From Clostridia bacterium (GTDB lineage: Bacteria > Bacillota > Clostridia > Christensenellales > Aristaeellaceae), in assembly GCA_030530315.1 (NCBI GenBank), contig JAUMVG010000027.1:1-40977 (forward strand): a stretch of DNA of 40,977 bases. Reading direction: 5' to 3'. Under the pieces are notes generated by a model that worked only from the letters and a program-made list of their open reading frames with translations, was not told the DNA's origin and searched no databases. This document shows, one piece after another, positions 1-9,314 of this stretch (within the stretch, counting starts at the first letter, position 1; each line of letters begins with the position of its first letter). The position numbers and the translations under genes are program-made.

Positions 1-691
1 CGTGATGATGCTCGTGCTCATCGTGATCGTGGTCGTGATGATGCTCGTGATCGTGATGATCCGGCTCCGGCAGATCGTCCAGGGTCAGCAGGAAGGTGGG
101 ATGCTCGATGGTCTCCAGCATCACCTTGCTGTCCAGCTGGTCCCAGGGCGTGGTGATGATGCGGGCCTTGTCGTTGTGCTGGCGCAGCAGGGCGACGCAC
201 CTTTCGATCTTCTCCTGAGAGGTGGTCTGGGTGCGGCTGAGGATGATGGTCTCGGCGCTCTCGATCTGATCGATGAAGAACTCGCCGAAGTTGTGCGCGT
301 ACATGCGGCACTTGCCCACGTCCGCCACGGTGGCGCAGCCGGCCAGCTCGACCTCGTGGGTCTTGGCCACGTCGTCCACCACGCGGCGAATGTCGGACAG
401 CTTGCCCACGCCGGAGGGCTCGATCAGGATGCGGTCGGGATGGTAGGTGTCGATCAGCTCGCCCAGGGCCACGGTGAAGTCGCCCACCAGCGTGCAGCAG
501 ATGCAGCCGGAGTTCAGCTCGGTGATCTGGATGCCGGTCTCCTTCATGAAGCCGCCGTCGATGCCCACCTCGCCATACTCGTTCTCCAGCAGGACGACCT
601 TCTCGCCCTCAAACGCGCCGTCCAGCAGCTTCTTGATCAGCGTGGTCTTGCCGGCGCCCAAAAAACCGGAAATGATATTTACCTTTGTCAT
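1..691 (-). CDS. COG0523/CobW-family metallochaperone GTPase, C-terminus cut by window edge
   Basis: P-loop GTPase of the G3E/COG0523 family, whose members deliver metal ions (Zn, Co, Ni) to client proteins in the cytoplasm. The start is ATG at 691 behind AGGAGA. Visible are Walker A (GFLGAGKTT, residues 9-17), the family CxCC metal motif (Cys63, Cys65, Cys66, in GCICC), and ILSRTQ in the position of the NKxD guanine motif. The last 20 or so codons before the edge encode mostly His with Asp and Glu, a typical metal-buffering tail. The frame is open through base 1, so at least 230 residues are present and the C-terminal domain is missing here. It has its own promoter-like site upstream. Metal and client cannot be read from the sequence; no clear Zur site was seen. 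Confidence 0.9.
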   Translation of the reverse strand, partial: MTKVNIISGFLGAGKTTLIKKLLDGAFEGEKVVLLENEYGEVGIDGGFMKETGIQITELNSGCICCTLVGDFTVALGELIDTYHPDRILIEPSGVGKLSDIRRVVDDVAKTHEVELAGCATVADVGKCRMYAHNFGEFFIDQIESAETIILSRTQTTSQEKIERCVALLRQHNDKARIITTPWDQLDSKVMLETIEHPTFLLTLDDLPEPDHHDHEHHHDHDHDEHEHHH

Positions 692-786
692 CGCTCTGTC
701 TCCTGTTCAAATCGTTATTTCACGCCGGCAGACCGGCGGGGTAATGGAAGCTCTACCCAAATCATCGGGCTTCTGTGCCAACCTTG

Positions 787-815
787 ATCATACCCCTTTT
801 GGGTGAATTTGTCAT
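787..815 (-). promoter_or_regulatory. Sigma-A-like promoter of the COG0523 gene
   Basis: On the minus strand ATGACA, a 17-bp spacer and TATGAT, about 95 bp before the start codon at 691. Both boxes are one base from consensus. Confidence 0.5.
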
Positions 816-862
816 GCAAAAGAAATGGAATTCACCAAATAATAACATACTTCTGCGGCCAT

Positions 863-906
863 CAAAAGCGGGAGCCCCGCAGGCATCCTTTCCGGCGGGG
901 CTCCCG
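863..906 (-). terminator. Intrinsic terminator of the secreted-protein gene at 962-1795
   Basis: Perfect 12-bp stem (869-880 with 895-906), GC-rich, followed on the minus strand by CTTTTGAT. It separates the two minus-strand genes around it. Confidence 0.75.
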
Positions 907-961
907 TCTCCCTGGCGCCGTCCACAGCGCCGATAATGCGTCCTTTTGCCATCTGAAGCGT

Positions 962-1795
962 CTAATAATCCAGCATGTCGTCCAGGCCCGCGCCGTCGGC
1001 GAAGTGGGTGAGCTTCATGCCGATCAGGCCCAACTCCCCCTGCAGCTGCGACAGGGTCTCGGCGTCCAGGTCCATCAGGTCGTACCGCTCCTCCTCGTCG
1101 CTGACCTCCACGAACTCCACCGGGCTCACGCTCATCTCCATGGTGCCCTCCAGCCGCACGGTGCCGCCCGCCTGGACGATCTCCAGGGTAAAGCGCCCGA
1201 GGCCGGGATTGTAGCTGAAGTTCAGGCTGGAGCTGCCGCCGACGCCCGCCAGAGCGGCGCGCAGCTCGTCCAGGTCCACCGCACCGCTGCTGGAGGCCAT
1301 GCCCAGCAGGCCCAGGGCGGCAATGGACAGCGTCCCGGCGGGAATGCTTACCTGCAGCGAATGGTTGCCGTCCTCGTCCTCGGTCGTGACGAGGTCCAGC
1401 GCCTTTTCCAGGTTTCCGCCCGCCAGCAGCATCACCCCGCCCAGCGCAAAGGCGTAGTCCGCGCCGAGTCGCTGCGCGATGTCGTAGTAATACTGGCCGG
1501 TGATGCCGCCCACGGATAACAGCAGCTGACCGCTTCGCACCTGCATGACGGCGTCCACCTGCTGGCCCTCGCCGTTACTGAAGGTGGCCTGCAGCGTGGG
1601 GATGCCCCCGGCGCTGCCCAGCATCAGCTGAATACTCGTGCCTTCGAAGCTCACGCTGCGAACGCCGTCCTCCCGCACGAGGGAAAGCTCCAGCTCGCGC
1701 AGCGTCAGCGTGCTCGCCATGCTCTCCTCCGCCCCCGCGAAGGCCGCCGTCAGCAGCAGCGCCAGGGCCAGCGCGACGGCAACAACTCTCTTCAT
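962..1795 (-). CDS. Secreted protein of unknown function
   Basis: 277 residues. I chose ATG at 1795, nine bases after a GGAGG, over the upstream GTG at 1813. A signal peptide is clear: MKR, an Ala/Leu-rich core of about 15 residues, then a probable cleavage site after AFAGA (about residue 22). No lipobox Cys is present. The mature part is acidic, rich in Gly, Leu and Ser, with no Cys and no motif I recognise; the spacing of hydrophobic residues suggests mostly beta structure. It ends in an acidic stretch (DDMLDY). It forms a single-gene unit with a strong terminator. Likely exported to the cell surface or medium; I do not assign a function. Confidence 0.75.
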   Translation of the reverse strand: MKRVVAVALALALLLTAAFAGAEESMASTLTLRELELSLVREDGVRSVSFEGTSIQLMLGSAGGIPTLQATFSNGEGQQVDAVMQVRSGQLLLSVGGITGQYYYDIAQRLGADYAFALGGVMLLAGGNLEKALDLVTTEDEDGNHSLQVSIPAGTLSIAALGLLGMASSSGAVDLDELRAALAGVGGSSSLNFSYNPGLGRFTLEIVQAGGTVRLEGTMEMSVSPVEFVEVSDEEERYDLMDLDAETLSQLQGELGLIGMKLTHFADGAGLDDMLDY

Positions 1796-1982
1796 GCCCC
1801 TGCCTCCAAACACATCCGGAGGGGCCTCGGCCCGGCTCCGGCATCCTTTGCTTCATTGGAAGAATTCTATCATACGCCATGTTTTATTGTCAACGCCGCG
1901 CATCGCCGGGGAGGCCGCGGTGCCGATATTTAACTGGGCCCTCACACGCCAAAAACATACCCGCCGCCATGCCTCCCGCGCC

Positions 1983-2011
1983 TTGTAAAACAGGCTGCCA
2001 TCGGGTATAAT
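1983..2011 (+). promoter_or_regulatory. Promoter of dapF
   Basis: TTGTAA, 17 bp, TATAAT, about 64 bp upstream of the dapF start codon. Confidence 0.75.
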
Positions 2012-2074
2012 GGTACCGGCCCGCCGGGGCGTTCCCGACGGGCCGAAACACCACGACGACAGGCGGCGAGCGGC

Positions 2075-2896
2075 ATGCGATTCACCAAGATGCACGGCAT
2101 CGGCAACGACTTCATACTCATCGACGGCTTTCACTGCGCCATTGAAGACCCCCGGGCCCTGGCCGCGCGGCTGTGCGACCGGCACTTCGGCGTCGGCGCC
2201 GATGGCCTGATCCTGGCGCTGCCCTCCAGGGTCGCGGACGCGCGGATGCGCATCTTCAACAGCGACGGCGGCGAGCCGGAGATGTGCGGCAACGGCATCC
2301 GCTGCCTGGGTGGGTTCCTCTATGACAGCGGCCTCTGCCGCAAGCCGGCGATGACCGTGGAGACCCTGGCGGGCGTGCTGACGCTCTCCCTGGAGCCCGG
2401 GGAAGGCCGCGTCCACCGGATGACCGTGGACATGGGCGCGCCCAGGCTGGAACCCGGCGAGATCCCCGTGGCAGCCCCGTCCAACGCCGTCACCATCGAA
2501 ATCGAGGGCCGCGCGCTGCGCTTCTTCTGCGTCTCCATGGGCAACCCCCACGCGGTGACCTTCGACCTGTACCCCGAGGGCGAGGCATTCCTGCGGCTCG
2601 GCGCGCAGCTGGAGAGGCACCCGCTGTTCCCCCGCCGCGCCAACATCGAGTTCTGCCGCCTGAATCCCCAGGGCGGCGCCGACGTGCGGGTGTGGGAGCG
2701 GGGCGACGGCCCCACCCTGGCCTGCGGCACCGGCGCCTGCGCCGTGCTGACCGCCGGGGTCAGCCAGGGCCTGCTGCCCCGCAGCGCGCCCATTCACCTG
2801 CCCGGCGGCACGCTGGACATCCGCTGGGCGGAGGACGGCCACCTGTACATGACCGGCCCCGCGGAGACGGTGTTCACCGGGGAATTCGAGCCGTAG
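2075..2896 (+). CDS. dapF: Diaminopimelate epimerase
   Basis: Converts LL- to meso-diaminopimelate, the penultimate step of lysine synthesis and the source of the peptidoglycan cross-linking residue. The protein has 273 residues, normal for the family. It opens with the family N-terminus MxFTKMHGIGNDFI. The two catalytic cysteines are visible: Cys71 in PEMCGNGIRC and about Cys217 in ACGTGACAV. Start is ATG at 2075; the ribosome binding site is weak (GGCGGCG). A promoter precedes it and a terminator follows, so it is a single-gene unit here. Other lys/dap genes are not in the window. Confidence 0.97.
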   Translation: MRFTKMHGIGNDFILIDGFHCAIEDPRALAARLCDRHFGVGADGLILALPSRVADARMRIFNSDGGEPEMCGNGIRCLGGFLYDSGLCRKPAMTVETLAGVLTLSLEPGEGRVHRMTVDMGAPRLEPGEIPVAAPSNAVTIEIEGRALRFFCVSMGNPHAVTFDLYPEGEAFLRLGAQLERHPLFPRRANIEFCRLNPQGGADVRVWERGDGPTLACGTGACAVLTAGVSQGLLPRSAPIHLPGGTLDIRWAEDGHLYMTGPAETVFTGEFEP

Positions 2897-2926
2897 CTGG
2901 ACATTGGCACGGATCACAGGGCACAA

Positions 2927-2979
2927 ATCGCGGCATGCTTTCCGCCGTTTCGGAAGCATGCCGCGATGTTTTTGTTTTT
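2927..2979 (+). terminator. Terminator of dapF, possibly shared with the convergent hydrolase
   Basis: Long stem (2927-2944 with 2951-2967, one bulged base) followed by a T-rich run at 2968-2979. It sits between convergent genes. Confidence 0.85.
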
Positions 2980-2996
2980 GTCTTTCCCGCTCTTTC

Positions 2997-3947
2997 TCAG
3001 CTTTCGAAGATCCGCAGGCCCCAGCTGAAGGTGCGCTTGTAGTAGCCGGAGCTGAGGGAGCTGAGGATGACCTTCTTGGCCGCGGAGGAGGCGTGGAGGA
3101 AGTATCCGCTGCCCAGATAGATGCCCACGTGGTCGCTCAGGTCGTCATCGCTGACGGTGTCGAAGCAGACCAGGTCGCCGCGCTTCAGGTTGTCGTATTC
3201 GATCTTCTGGTAGCGCTCGTCATAGCCCTGGGCCTTGGAGGAGCCCTTCAGCGCGCCGCTCTTGGCCTTGCCGTAGCAGTAATTGGCATACTTGGCGCAG
3301 TCGAAGGTCTTGGGGGGATTTGCGTCGCTGGCGTAGGGCACGCCGATCAGGTTCTGGGCCACGTAGATCGTGTATTCGATCCTGGAATCCGAGGCGGAGG
3401 TGGTGGTGGAGCGCAGCGACTCGGGCACGGTGTCCGCCACGGCGCTGCCGCCGCCGTCGCCGTCCTCCGGGGCGCCGCCGCTGGAAACCGGCTCGCCGGA
3501 CAGCGCGTCCGCCTTGATGTAGCCCTTACGGGTGCCGGCCTTGTTGATCACCCGCACATAGCTGCCGTCCACGCCCACCGCGTAGACCAGGGTGCCCGCG
3601 GGGATGGTGGTCAGTTTCCGGGAGCCGCCGGCGTCCTTGTACACCGCGGCGCTCTTGGCGGCGTAGGCCTTCAGGGGCTTCACGCGGTCCAGGTACTTCA
3701 GCTTGATGTAGCCCGTGCGGCCCTTGTAGGAGATGCGTCCCCAGCCGCCGGCATAGGCCTTCAGCGTCACCTTCAGGCCCTTGGGCGCCTTGATGTACCG
3801 CGCGGAGCCGGAGGCCGACTGGTAGACCTTCGCGGAGGCGTTCAGCTTGACGGATACGGAATCCGCCAGCGCGGACGTGCCCGCAAGCAGCGCTGCCAGC
3901 GCGACGATCAGTGCGATGCGTATAAACCTCAATGTCCGTTGGGACAT
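2997..3947 (-). CDS. Secreted SH3-domain NlpC/P60 peptidoglycan hydrolase
   Basis: 316 residues. Start at ATG 3947, with GGAGG 11 bases upstream; the longer frame upstream lacks any coding signal. Order: signal peptide (about 1-28, ending TSALA), two bacterial SH3 repeats (about 30-90 and 95-150, each with a YIK segment), a Ser/Gly/Asp-rich linker, then an NlpC/P60 domain (about 180-316). The catalytic Cys is about Cys217 (TFDCAKYANY) and the His about 273 (DHVGIYLGSG). Family members cut D-gamma-Glu-diaminopimelate bonds in stem peptides. It lies convergent to dapF, which makes the same cross-linking residue; that neighbourhood may be accidental. Confidence 0.93.
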   Translation of the reverse strand: MSQRTLRFIRIALIVALAALLAGTSALADSVSVKLNASAKVYQSASGSARYIKAPKGLKVTLKAYAGGWGRISYKGRTGYIKLKYLDRVKPLKAYAAKSAAVYKDAGGSRKLTTIPAGTLVYAVGVDGSYVRVINKAGTRKGYIKADALSGEPVSSGGAPEDGDGGGSAVADTVPESLRSTTTSASDSRIEYTIYVAQNLIGVPYASDANPPKTFDCAKYANYCYGKAKSGALKGSSKAQGYDERYQKIEYDNLKRGDLVCFDTVSDDDLSDHVGIYLGSGYFLHASSAAKKVILSSLSSGYYKRTFSWGLRIFES

Positions 3948-3980
3948 GTCGACATTCCTCCAGATAAGGTAATTGTCGAT

Positions 3981-4009
3981 ATTATATTTTAAAACTGTGT
4001 CAATTGCAA
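3981..4009 (-). promoter_or_regulatory. Promoter of the NlpC/P60 gene
   Basis: On the minus strand TTGCAA, 17 bp, TATAAT, in an AT-rich island 34 bp before the start codon. Confidence 0.7.
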
Positions 4010-4101
4010 CAACTTTTTGGATAATTTTCAAACTTTGACGGCAAAAGTGTCGCATACGGCCCCCTGGACCGCTCCTTGCGCCGGTTTTCAGCCTCCCCCG
4101 T

Positions 4102-4130
4102 TTGACTTTCCCGCGCCCGGCTGATATGAT
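4102..4130 (+). promoter_or_regulatory. Promoter of psuK-psuG
   Basis: TTGACT, 17 bp, TATGAT, 37 bp before the psuK start codon. Confidence 0.75.
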
Positions 4131-4167
4131 ATTAACATCCCTTTGCAGCGTTTTCGGAGGCGTTTCG

Positions 4168-5121
4168 ATGAGCACAGCAAGACCCCGCTGCGCCGTGGTC
4201 GGCGCGGCGAACATCGACATCGGCGGCTTTCCCGCGGGCAGGCTCGCCATGCAGGATTCCAATCCCGGCAGGGTGACCCTCTCCGCCGGGGGCGTGGGCC
4301 GCAACATCGCCTGCAACCTGGCCCGCCTGGGCGTGGAGACCCACCTGCTCACCGCCCTGGGGACGGACGCCTTCGCGAACATCGTCCGTTCGGACTGCGC
4401 CGCCGCCGGGGTGCACACGGAGCTCTCCTTCACCTTTGAGGGCGAAGCCACCTCCTCCTACCTGTTCATCGCCGACGCCGCGGGCGACATGCAGCTGGCC
4501 GTCAGCGACATGGACATCTGCGCGCGCCTGACCCCCGAGCGCCTGGAAGCGCGGCTGGAGGCGCTGAACGCCATGGACGCCGTCGTGCTGGACAGCAACC
4601 TGTCCGCCCGGGCGCTGGATTTCCTCGCCGAGCGGCTCACGCCGCCCCTGCTGGCGGACGCCGTATCCACCGCCAAGGCGCCCCGGCTGGCCGGCGCCCT
4701 CCCCCGCCTGCGAGCGCTGAAGCCCAACGCCATCGAGGCAGAGACCCTCTCCGGCATCCCCGTGCACGGGCCTGAGTCCGCGGCGAGGGCCGCCCGCCGG
4801 CTGACGGAGATGGGCGTAAAGCGCGTGTACATCACCCTGGGCGAGCGCGGCGTGTGCTGCGCCGAGGGCAGCCGGGTGTACTATCTCCCCGGCGGGACGG
4901 TGAAGCTGGTCAACGCCACCGGCGCGGGCGACGCCTTCACCGCGGCGCTGGCCTGGGGCGAGGCCCGGGGTCTGACGCTGTGCCAGTGCGCCGCGGCGGG
5001 CCTGGCAGCGGCTTCCATCGCCGTGGAGAGCATGGCGACCGTCAGCCCTCAAATCAGCGCCGACGCCCTGCGGGAGCGCATGGCCCTCTGCCTGGACGGG
5101 CAGGGCATTCAGGAATTGTAA
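4168..5121 (+). CDS. psuK: Pseudouridine kinase (PfkB/ribokinase family)
   Basis: Phosphorylates pseudouridine to pseudouridine 5'-phosphate with ATP, the first step of pseudouridine breakdown. 317 residues from ATG 4168, eight bases after GGAGG; the frame extends upstream without a ribosome binding site. PfkB signatures are present: the N-terminal Gly-rich substrate motif ([17 protein letters not shown]) and the ATP/catalytic motif NATGAGDAF with catalytic Asp255. PfkB sequence alone would leave the substrate open; the assignment rests on the psuG gene 28 bp downstream in the same operon. That pairing is the usual arrangement of this pathway. Confidence 0.9.
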   Translation: MSTARPRCAVVGAANIDIGGFPAGRLAMQDSNPGRVTLSAGGVGRNIACNLARLGVETHLLTALGTDAFANIVRSDCAAAGVHTELSFTFEGEATSSYLFIADAAGDMQLAVSDMDICARLTPERLEARLEALNAMDAVVLDSNLSARALDFLAERLTPPLLADAVSTAKAPRLAGALPRLRALKPNAIEAETLSGIPVHGPESAARAARRLTEMGVKRVYITLGERGVCCAEGSRVYYLPGGTVKLVNATGAGDAFTAALAWGEARGLTLCQCAAAGLAAASIAVESMATVSPQISADALRERMALCLDGQGIQEL

Positions 5122-5149
5122 CTATAACCAATCCGACAGGAGGCAAACC

Positions 5150-6055
<906 letters not shown>

Positions 6056-6098
6056 GCGCCGGACAATTTTGACTTTTTTTCAAAATCCACCGCCGGGG

Positions 6099-6128
6099 TT
6101 TGACGTGTCCCGCCCGGATATGTATAAT
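6099..6128 (+). promoter_or_regulatory. Promoter of the small membrane protein gene
   Basis: TTGACG, 18 bp, TATAAT. Between it and the gene a small perfect hairpin (TTGCCG-AAA-CGGCAA, 6156-6170) lies in the 5' leader, 27 bp before the start codon. Confidence 0.75.
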
Positions 6129-6196
6129 AGAAGGTAGTATGAGTGCGCATAACGCTTGCCGAAACGGCAATTGTCCATAGGAGAGGAGCTTGCACC

Positions 6197-6484
6197 ATGG
6201 CAAAGAGCACCAAAAAACAGCCTTCCGTACTGAACTGGATGGGCACACTGATACTGTACGGCATCCCCGGCGTCAACCTGATCTTCCTGATCCTTTCCGC
6301 CATCTTCGCCAGGTCCAGCAGCAAGCGCAGCTTCGCCATCGCGGGCATCGTGCTGATGGTGGTTTGCGCCGTGCTGGTCTTCGTGGCCTTTGCCCTGTTC
6401 CCGGATTTCTTCGCCAAGCTGACGGAGGCCATGCGCCAGGCCGCGCATCCCCTGCCGGTGGGCGACGCCCTGCCGGTGGCATAG
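6197..6484 (+). CDS. Small two-helix membrane protein of unknown function
   Basis: 95 residues from ATG 6197 behind GAGAGGAG. A basic N-terminus (MAKSTKKQ) precedes two hydrophobic segments at about 14-34 and 46-71, separated by a short basic loop (RSSSKRS), which suggests a helical hairpin in the membrane. The tail is amphipathic and ends in Pro/Val-rich sequence. No family is recognised. It has its own good promoter and a strong terminator, so it is expressed independently of psuKG. Real as a gene; function unknown. Confidence 0.75.
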   Translation: MAKSTKKQPSVLNWMGTLILYGIPGVNLIFLILSAIFARSSSKRSFAIAGIVLMVVCAVLVFVAFALFPDFFAKLTEAMRQAAHPLPVGDALPVA

Positions 6485-6502
6485 GCGCAAACAGAGACAA
6501 TG

Positions 6503-6536
6503 CGGGAGCCGCTTCGATCGAAGCGGCTCCCGTCTT
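6503..6536 (+). terminator. Terminator after the small membrane protein gene
   Basis: Perfect inverted repeat 6503-6532 (13-bp stem, GC-rich) followed by TCTTATAT. Confidence 0.8.
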
Positions 6537-6620
6537 ATATGTTGAAAATCATTGTTCCGGCAGGGGCTGAAAGAGCGCGCTTTCCGGCCATCACGCCGCG
6601 CAGGCTCGCGCCCGGCGACC

Positions 6621-7955
6621 TCACTCCACCGCCTCGGACACCTTCTCCATCCCGTGGGCGCGGCCCTCATCGGGGGCCTCCCGGCGCGCGCCGGGCTCGC
6701 CCAGATCGCCCATGGAGAGGGCCCGGGCGTGCACGATGGGTTTCCACTCCACGTCCACGAACAGCGCCGCGCAGGAGATGGGAATGTAGGTCATCTGGAA
6801 GATCGGGAAGGTGAACAGCAGCGCCAGCTTCCGCCAGCCGGGGGCCTTGACCTTCTTCCACTCGGAGGCCAGCGCCACCGCGCCCATGGCGAACATCGCG
6901 CCGTAGCTGTTGACCAGGGACATCATCAGCGAGCCCAGCGCGGGGCCGACGTCCCGGCCGAGCACCGCGGCCAGCACCGTCATGACCAGGTTGAACACCA
7001 TGCCCACCGCCGTCAGGGTGAACACCGGCAGCACGCACATGCCGATGTCGAAGCAGGACCAGTCCCGCTTCGTCACACAGCGCCGGGCCATGCGCCGGCC
7101 GAACTTGGCGAACACCTGGAGATAGCCCTTGGCCCAGCGCAGGCGCTGGTTCCAGGACTGTGAGAAGCGGGTGGGCTGCTCGTCGTAGAGCATGGCCGCG
7201 CCGCAGTAGCCGATCCGCGTGCCCAGCAGCACGTTGGACAGGGAGAACTCGATGTCCTCGGTCATCAGGTGGAAGGGCCAGCCGCCCTGGCGGCGCAGCA
7301 CCTCGCCGCTGAACATGAAGCCGGTGCCGGAGACCGTGCAGCTGGTGCCCAGCATCTGGCGGGGGCGGTTCAGGAACTGGGCCTCCCGCAGGAACCACAG
7401 GCCGTTGCCCGCGGAGATCCAGTTGTCGCCGTAATTCTTGGAATTGCGGTAACCGGTGACGATCTGGTAGCCCTCCCGGAAGGTGCGGTCCATCTGGCGG
7501 ATGTAGTCCGGCTCCAGCAGGTTGTCCGCGTCGAACACAAAGTAGCCGTCGAAGTATTTCGAGCCGTAGCGCTCCCAGATGTGGTCGATCAGGGCGGTCA
7601 TGGCGTAGCCCTTGCCCACGTTCACGGCGTCATGGCGCTCCCACACCTCGGCCCCATGTTCCCGGGCCCTTTGGGCGGTGCCATCGGTGCAGTTGTCCGC
7701 GATCACGAAGGTCCGGATCAGTTCCGCCGGATAGTCCTGCCCGGCGATGCTCTCCAGCAGGTGCCCGATCACGTTCTCCTCGTTGCGCGCGCAGACGAGC
7801 ACGGCAAAGCGGTGCTTCGGCGCCTCGTCCTCCGCCTCGGCCCGGGGCTTCTCCCGGCGCAGCAGCGCCAGCGCATAATAAAAGACCTGGTAGGCGAAGC
7901 AGATCGTAAACAGCGCCCCTATGGCAAAATTGACCGCCACCACGGCTTGGTTCAT
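6621..7955 (-). CDS. Membrane glycosyltransferase, family 2
   Basis: 444 residues. I start at ATG 7955, seven bases after GGAGG, rather than ATG 7970 inside that site. One N-terminal transmembrane helix (about 8-30), then a GT-A catalytic domain: FAVLVCARNEENVIGHLLESI, ADNCTDGT, the DxD-type metal motif in VFDADN, a TEDIE acceptor segment and the processive-type QRLRW motif. At least three C-terminal transmembrane segments follow (about 300-385). This layout is that of processive beta-glycosyltransferases that polymerise and export a polysaccharide (cellulose synthase/N-acetylglucosaminyltransferase class). No partner biosynthesis genes lie nearby, so the sugar is unknown. A TATAAT on the minus strand at 8030-8035 may be its -10 box, without a clear -35. 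Confidence 0.9.
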   Translation of the reverse strand: MNQAVVAVNFAIGALFTICFAYQVFYYALALLRREKPRAEAEDEAPKHRFAVLVCARNEENVIGHLLESIAGQDYPAELIRTFVIADNCTDGTAQRAREHGAEVWERHDAVNVGKGYAMTALIDHIWERYGSKYFDGYFVFDADNLLEPDYIRQMDRTFREGYQIVTGYRNSKNYGDNWISAGNGLWFLREAQFLNRPRQMLGTSCTVSGTGFMFSGEVLRRQGGWPFHLMTEDIEFSLSNVLLGTRIGYCGAAMLYDEQPTRFSQSWNQRLRWAKGYLQVFAKFGRRMARRCVTKRDWSCFDIGMCVLPVFTLTAVGMVFNLVMTVLAAVLGRDVGPALGSLMMSLVNSYGAMFAMGAVALASEWKKVKAPGWRKLALLFTFPIFQMTYIPISCAALFVDVEWKPIVHARALSMGDLGEPGARREAPDEGRAHGMEKVSEAVE

Positions 7956-8092
7956 GCGTGCGTCCTCCATGTTTTGATCGGTATATCTATTTTGGCCCGC
8001 GCGGGCCGAAGCATTCCATCCCGGATGCCATTATAGGGCAAGAATATCAACAATTTATCAACTCGTCTGTAAAACATGGAGACAGGCGCAGC

Positions 8093-8129
8093 AGACAAAA
8101 ATCTCCGCTGAGTATTGTCAGCAGAGATT
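8093..8129 (-). terminator. Terminator of the YhaM-type gene
   Basis: 12-bp stem with one mismatch (8100-8111 with 8118-8129), followed on the minus strand by ATTTTTGTC. Confidence 0.7.
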
Positions 8130-8170
8130 CTTGCGTTTGCATACTTTGTCGGTGTTCCGAAGGACCGTCC

Positions 8171-9148
8171 TCAATCCTGCTCGCCCGTCCGCTTCTCGCC
8201 GTTCCTGGGCTCCTTGCGGCGGTACAGCTTGCGGTCCAGCGACCAGATGCGCTCCGTGAACCCGCCCGGCTGAACGCCGGCCAAGGCCCGGTTCATCTCG
8301 AAGATGCGGGCGTCCAGCAGGTCCAGCACGTGCAGCACCTCGGCCTCCGGGAACATCGGCGGCTTGGGGCTGCCGTACTCCGGCAGGTCGTGGTGGGAGA
8401 GCACCATGTGCTCCAGCATCATCAGCAGCTCCGGCCGCACGTTCAGCTCCCGGCCGCAGCGGGAGAGCTCCGCCACGCCCTGCACCAGGTGGCCGATCAG
8501 CATGCCCTCGGCAGTGTAGTCGGACACCAGGCCGATCTCGTCGGCGTCCATCTCCGTGATCTTGCACAGGTCGTGGAGTATGACGCCCGCGGCCAGCAGG
8601 TCCGCGTCCAGCGTGGGGTACACCTCGCAGATGGCCGTCGCGGCCCGCAGCATGGTGCTGGTGTGGTGCAGCAGGCCCGAGCGCTCCGCGTGGTGCAGCT
8701 TCGAGGCCGCCGGATAGTAGTTCAGCCGGTCGCCACACTCCTCCAGCCGCTTCAGCACCAGCGCCTTCAGCTCGTGGTCGGAGAAGGCGTCCACCCGGTT
8801 CAGTATGTAGTCCAGCATTTCCCCGGGAGGCAGCGGCGCGCAGGGCGTCAGGGCGTCCATGTCGTAGTCGTCCGCCTCGGTGGCCAGGCGCATCTTGTCC
8901 ACCCGCAGCTGGGGCCGGCCGTTGTACTCCAGCATCATGCCGCGCACGCGGATCACCTGGGCTGCCGGCGGCGGCGCGGTCAGGCCGTCCCACATCTTGG
9001 CGTTCACCTCGCCGGAGATGTCGCACAGCGTCATGTCCAGATATTTCCCGCCGTTGGAGCTGGTCTTCTGCGCCGCGGAGTGCACCAGCAGAAAGCCGTC
9101 AAACACCTGTCCCTTGATCATCGCCTGTAGCTGCGGCTGTGCCCTCAT
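8171..9148 (-). CDS. YhaM-family 3'-5' exoribonuclease (OB-fold plus HD domain)
   Basis: 325 residues, close to B. subtilis YhaM. The N-terminal part (about 10-110) is an OB-fold nucleic-acid binding domain (KYLDMTLCDISGEVNAKMWDG). The C-terminal part (about 150-300) is a metal-dependent HD phosphohydrolase domain with LLHHTSTMLRAA, then the HD pair in GVILHDLCKITE and MVLSHHDLPEYGS. Such enzymes trim RNA 3' ends in the cytoplasm. Start ATG 9148 follows GGAGGG by about ten bases; a second ATG lies six bases upstream. It appears to be a single-gene unit. Confidence 0.92.
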   Translation of the reverse strand: MRAQPQLQAMIKGQVFDGFLLVHSAAQKTSSNGGKYLDMTLCDISGEVNAKMWDGLTAPPPAAQVIRVRGMMLEYNGRPQLRVDKMRLATEADDYDMDALTPCAPLPPGEMLDYILNRVDAFSDHELKALVLKRLEECGDRLNYYPAASKLHHAERSGLLHHTSTMLRAATAICEVYPTLDADLLAAGVILHDLCKITEMDADEIGLVSDYTAEGMLIGHLVQGVAELSRCGRELNVRPELLMMLEHMVLSHHDLPEYGSPKPPMFPEAEVLHVLDLLDARIFEMNRALAGVQPGGFTERIWSLDRKLYRRKEPRNGEKRTGEQD

Positions 9149-9235
9149 CGCCCATCGCCCTCCATGCAGTCAGTTTCTCATTTCATTTTAGACGCTCCCC
9201 CATCCCCTGTCAAGCGGAGAATCCGCGCAAATCCC

Positions 9236-9264
9236 TTGATTCACGGCAAAATGTGTTTTATAAT
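9236..9264 (+). promoter_or_regulatory. Promoter of the 9315-11071 operon
   Basis: TTGATT, 17 bp, TATAAT, 50 bp before the first start codon. Confidence 0.8.
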
Positions 9265-9314
9265 AGAATGGTGGCGGGTTCCCGCCGCCTCAAACCACGA
9301 TTTCGGAGGACCCT

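Noticed and set aside
1-60. Apparent short tandem repeat (CGTGATGATG type) at the window start
   Set aside because: It is explained by His, Asp and Glu codons of the GTPase tail on the minus strand.
692-760. Possible Zur box (AACGATTT half-site) before the COG0523 gene
   Set aside because: Only one weak half-site is present; not enough to claim an operator.
6066-6086. AT-rich inverted repeat ATTTTGA...TCAAAAT after psuG
   Set aside because: The T-run is in the loop, not after the stem, so it is a poor terminator; no other role visible.
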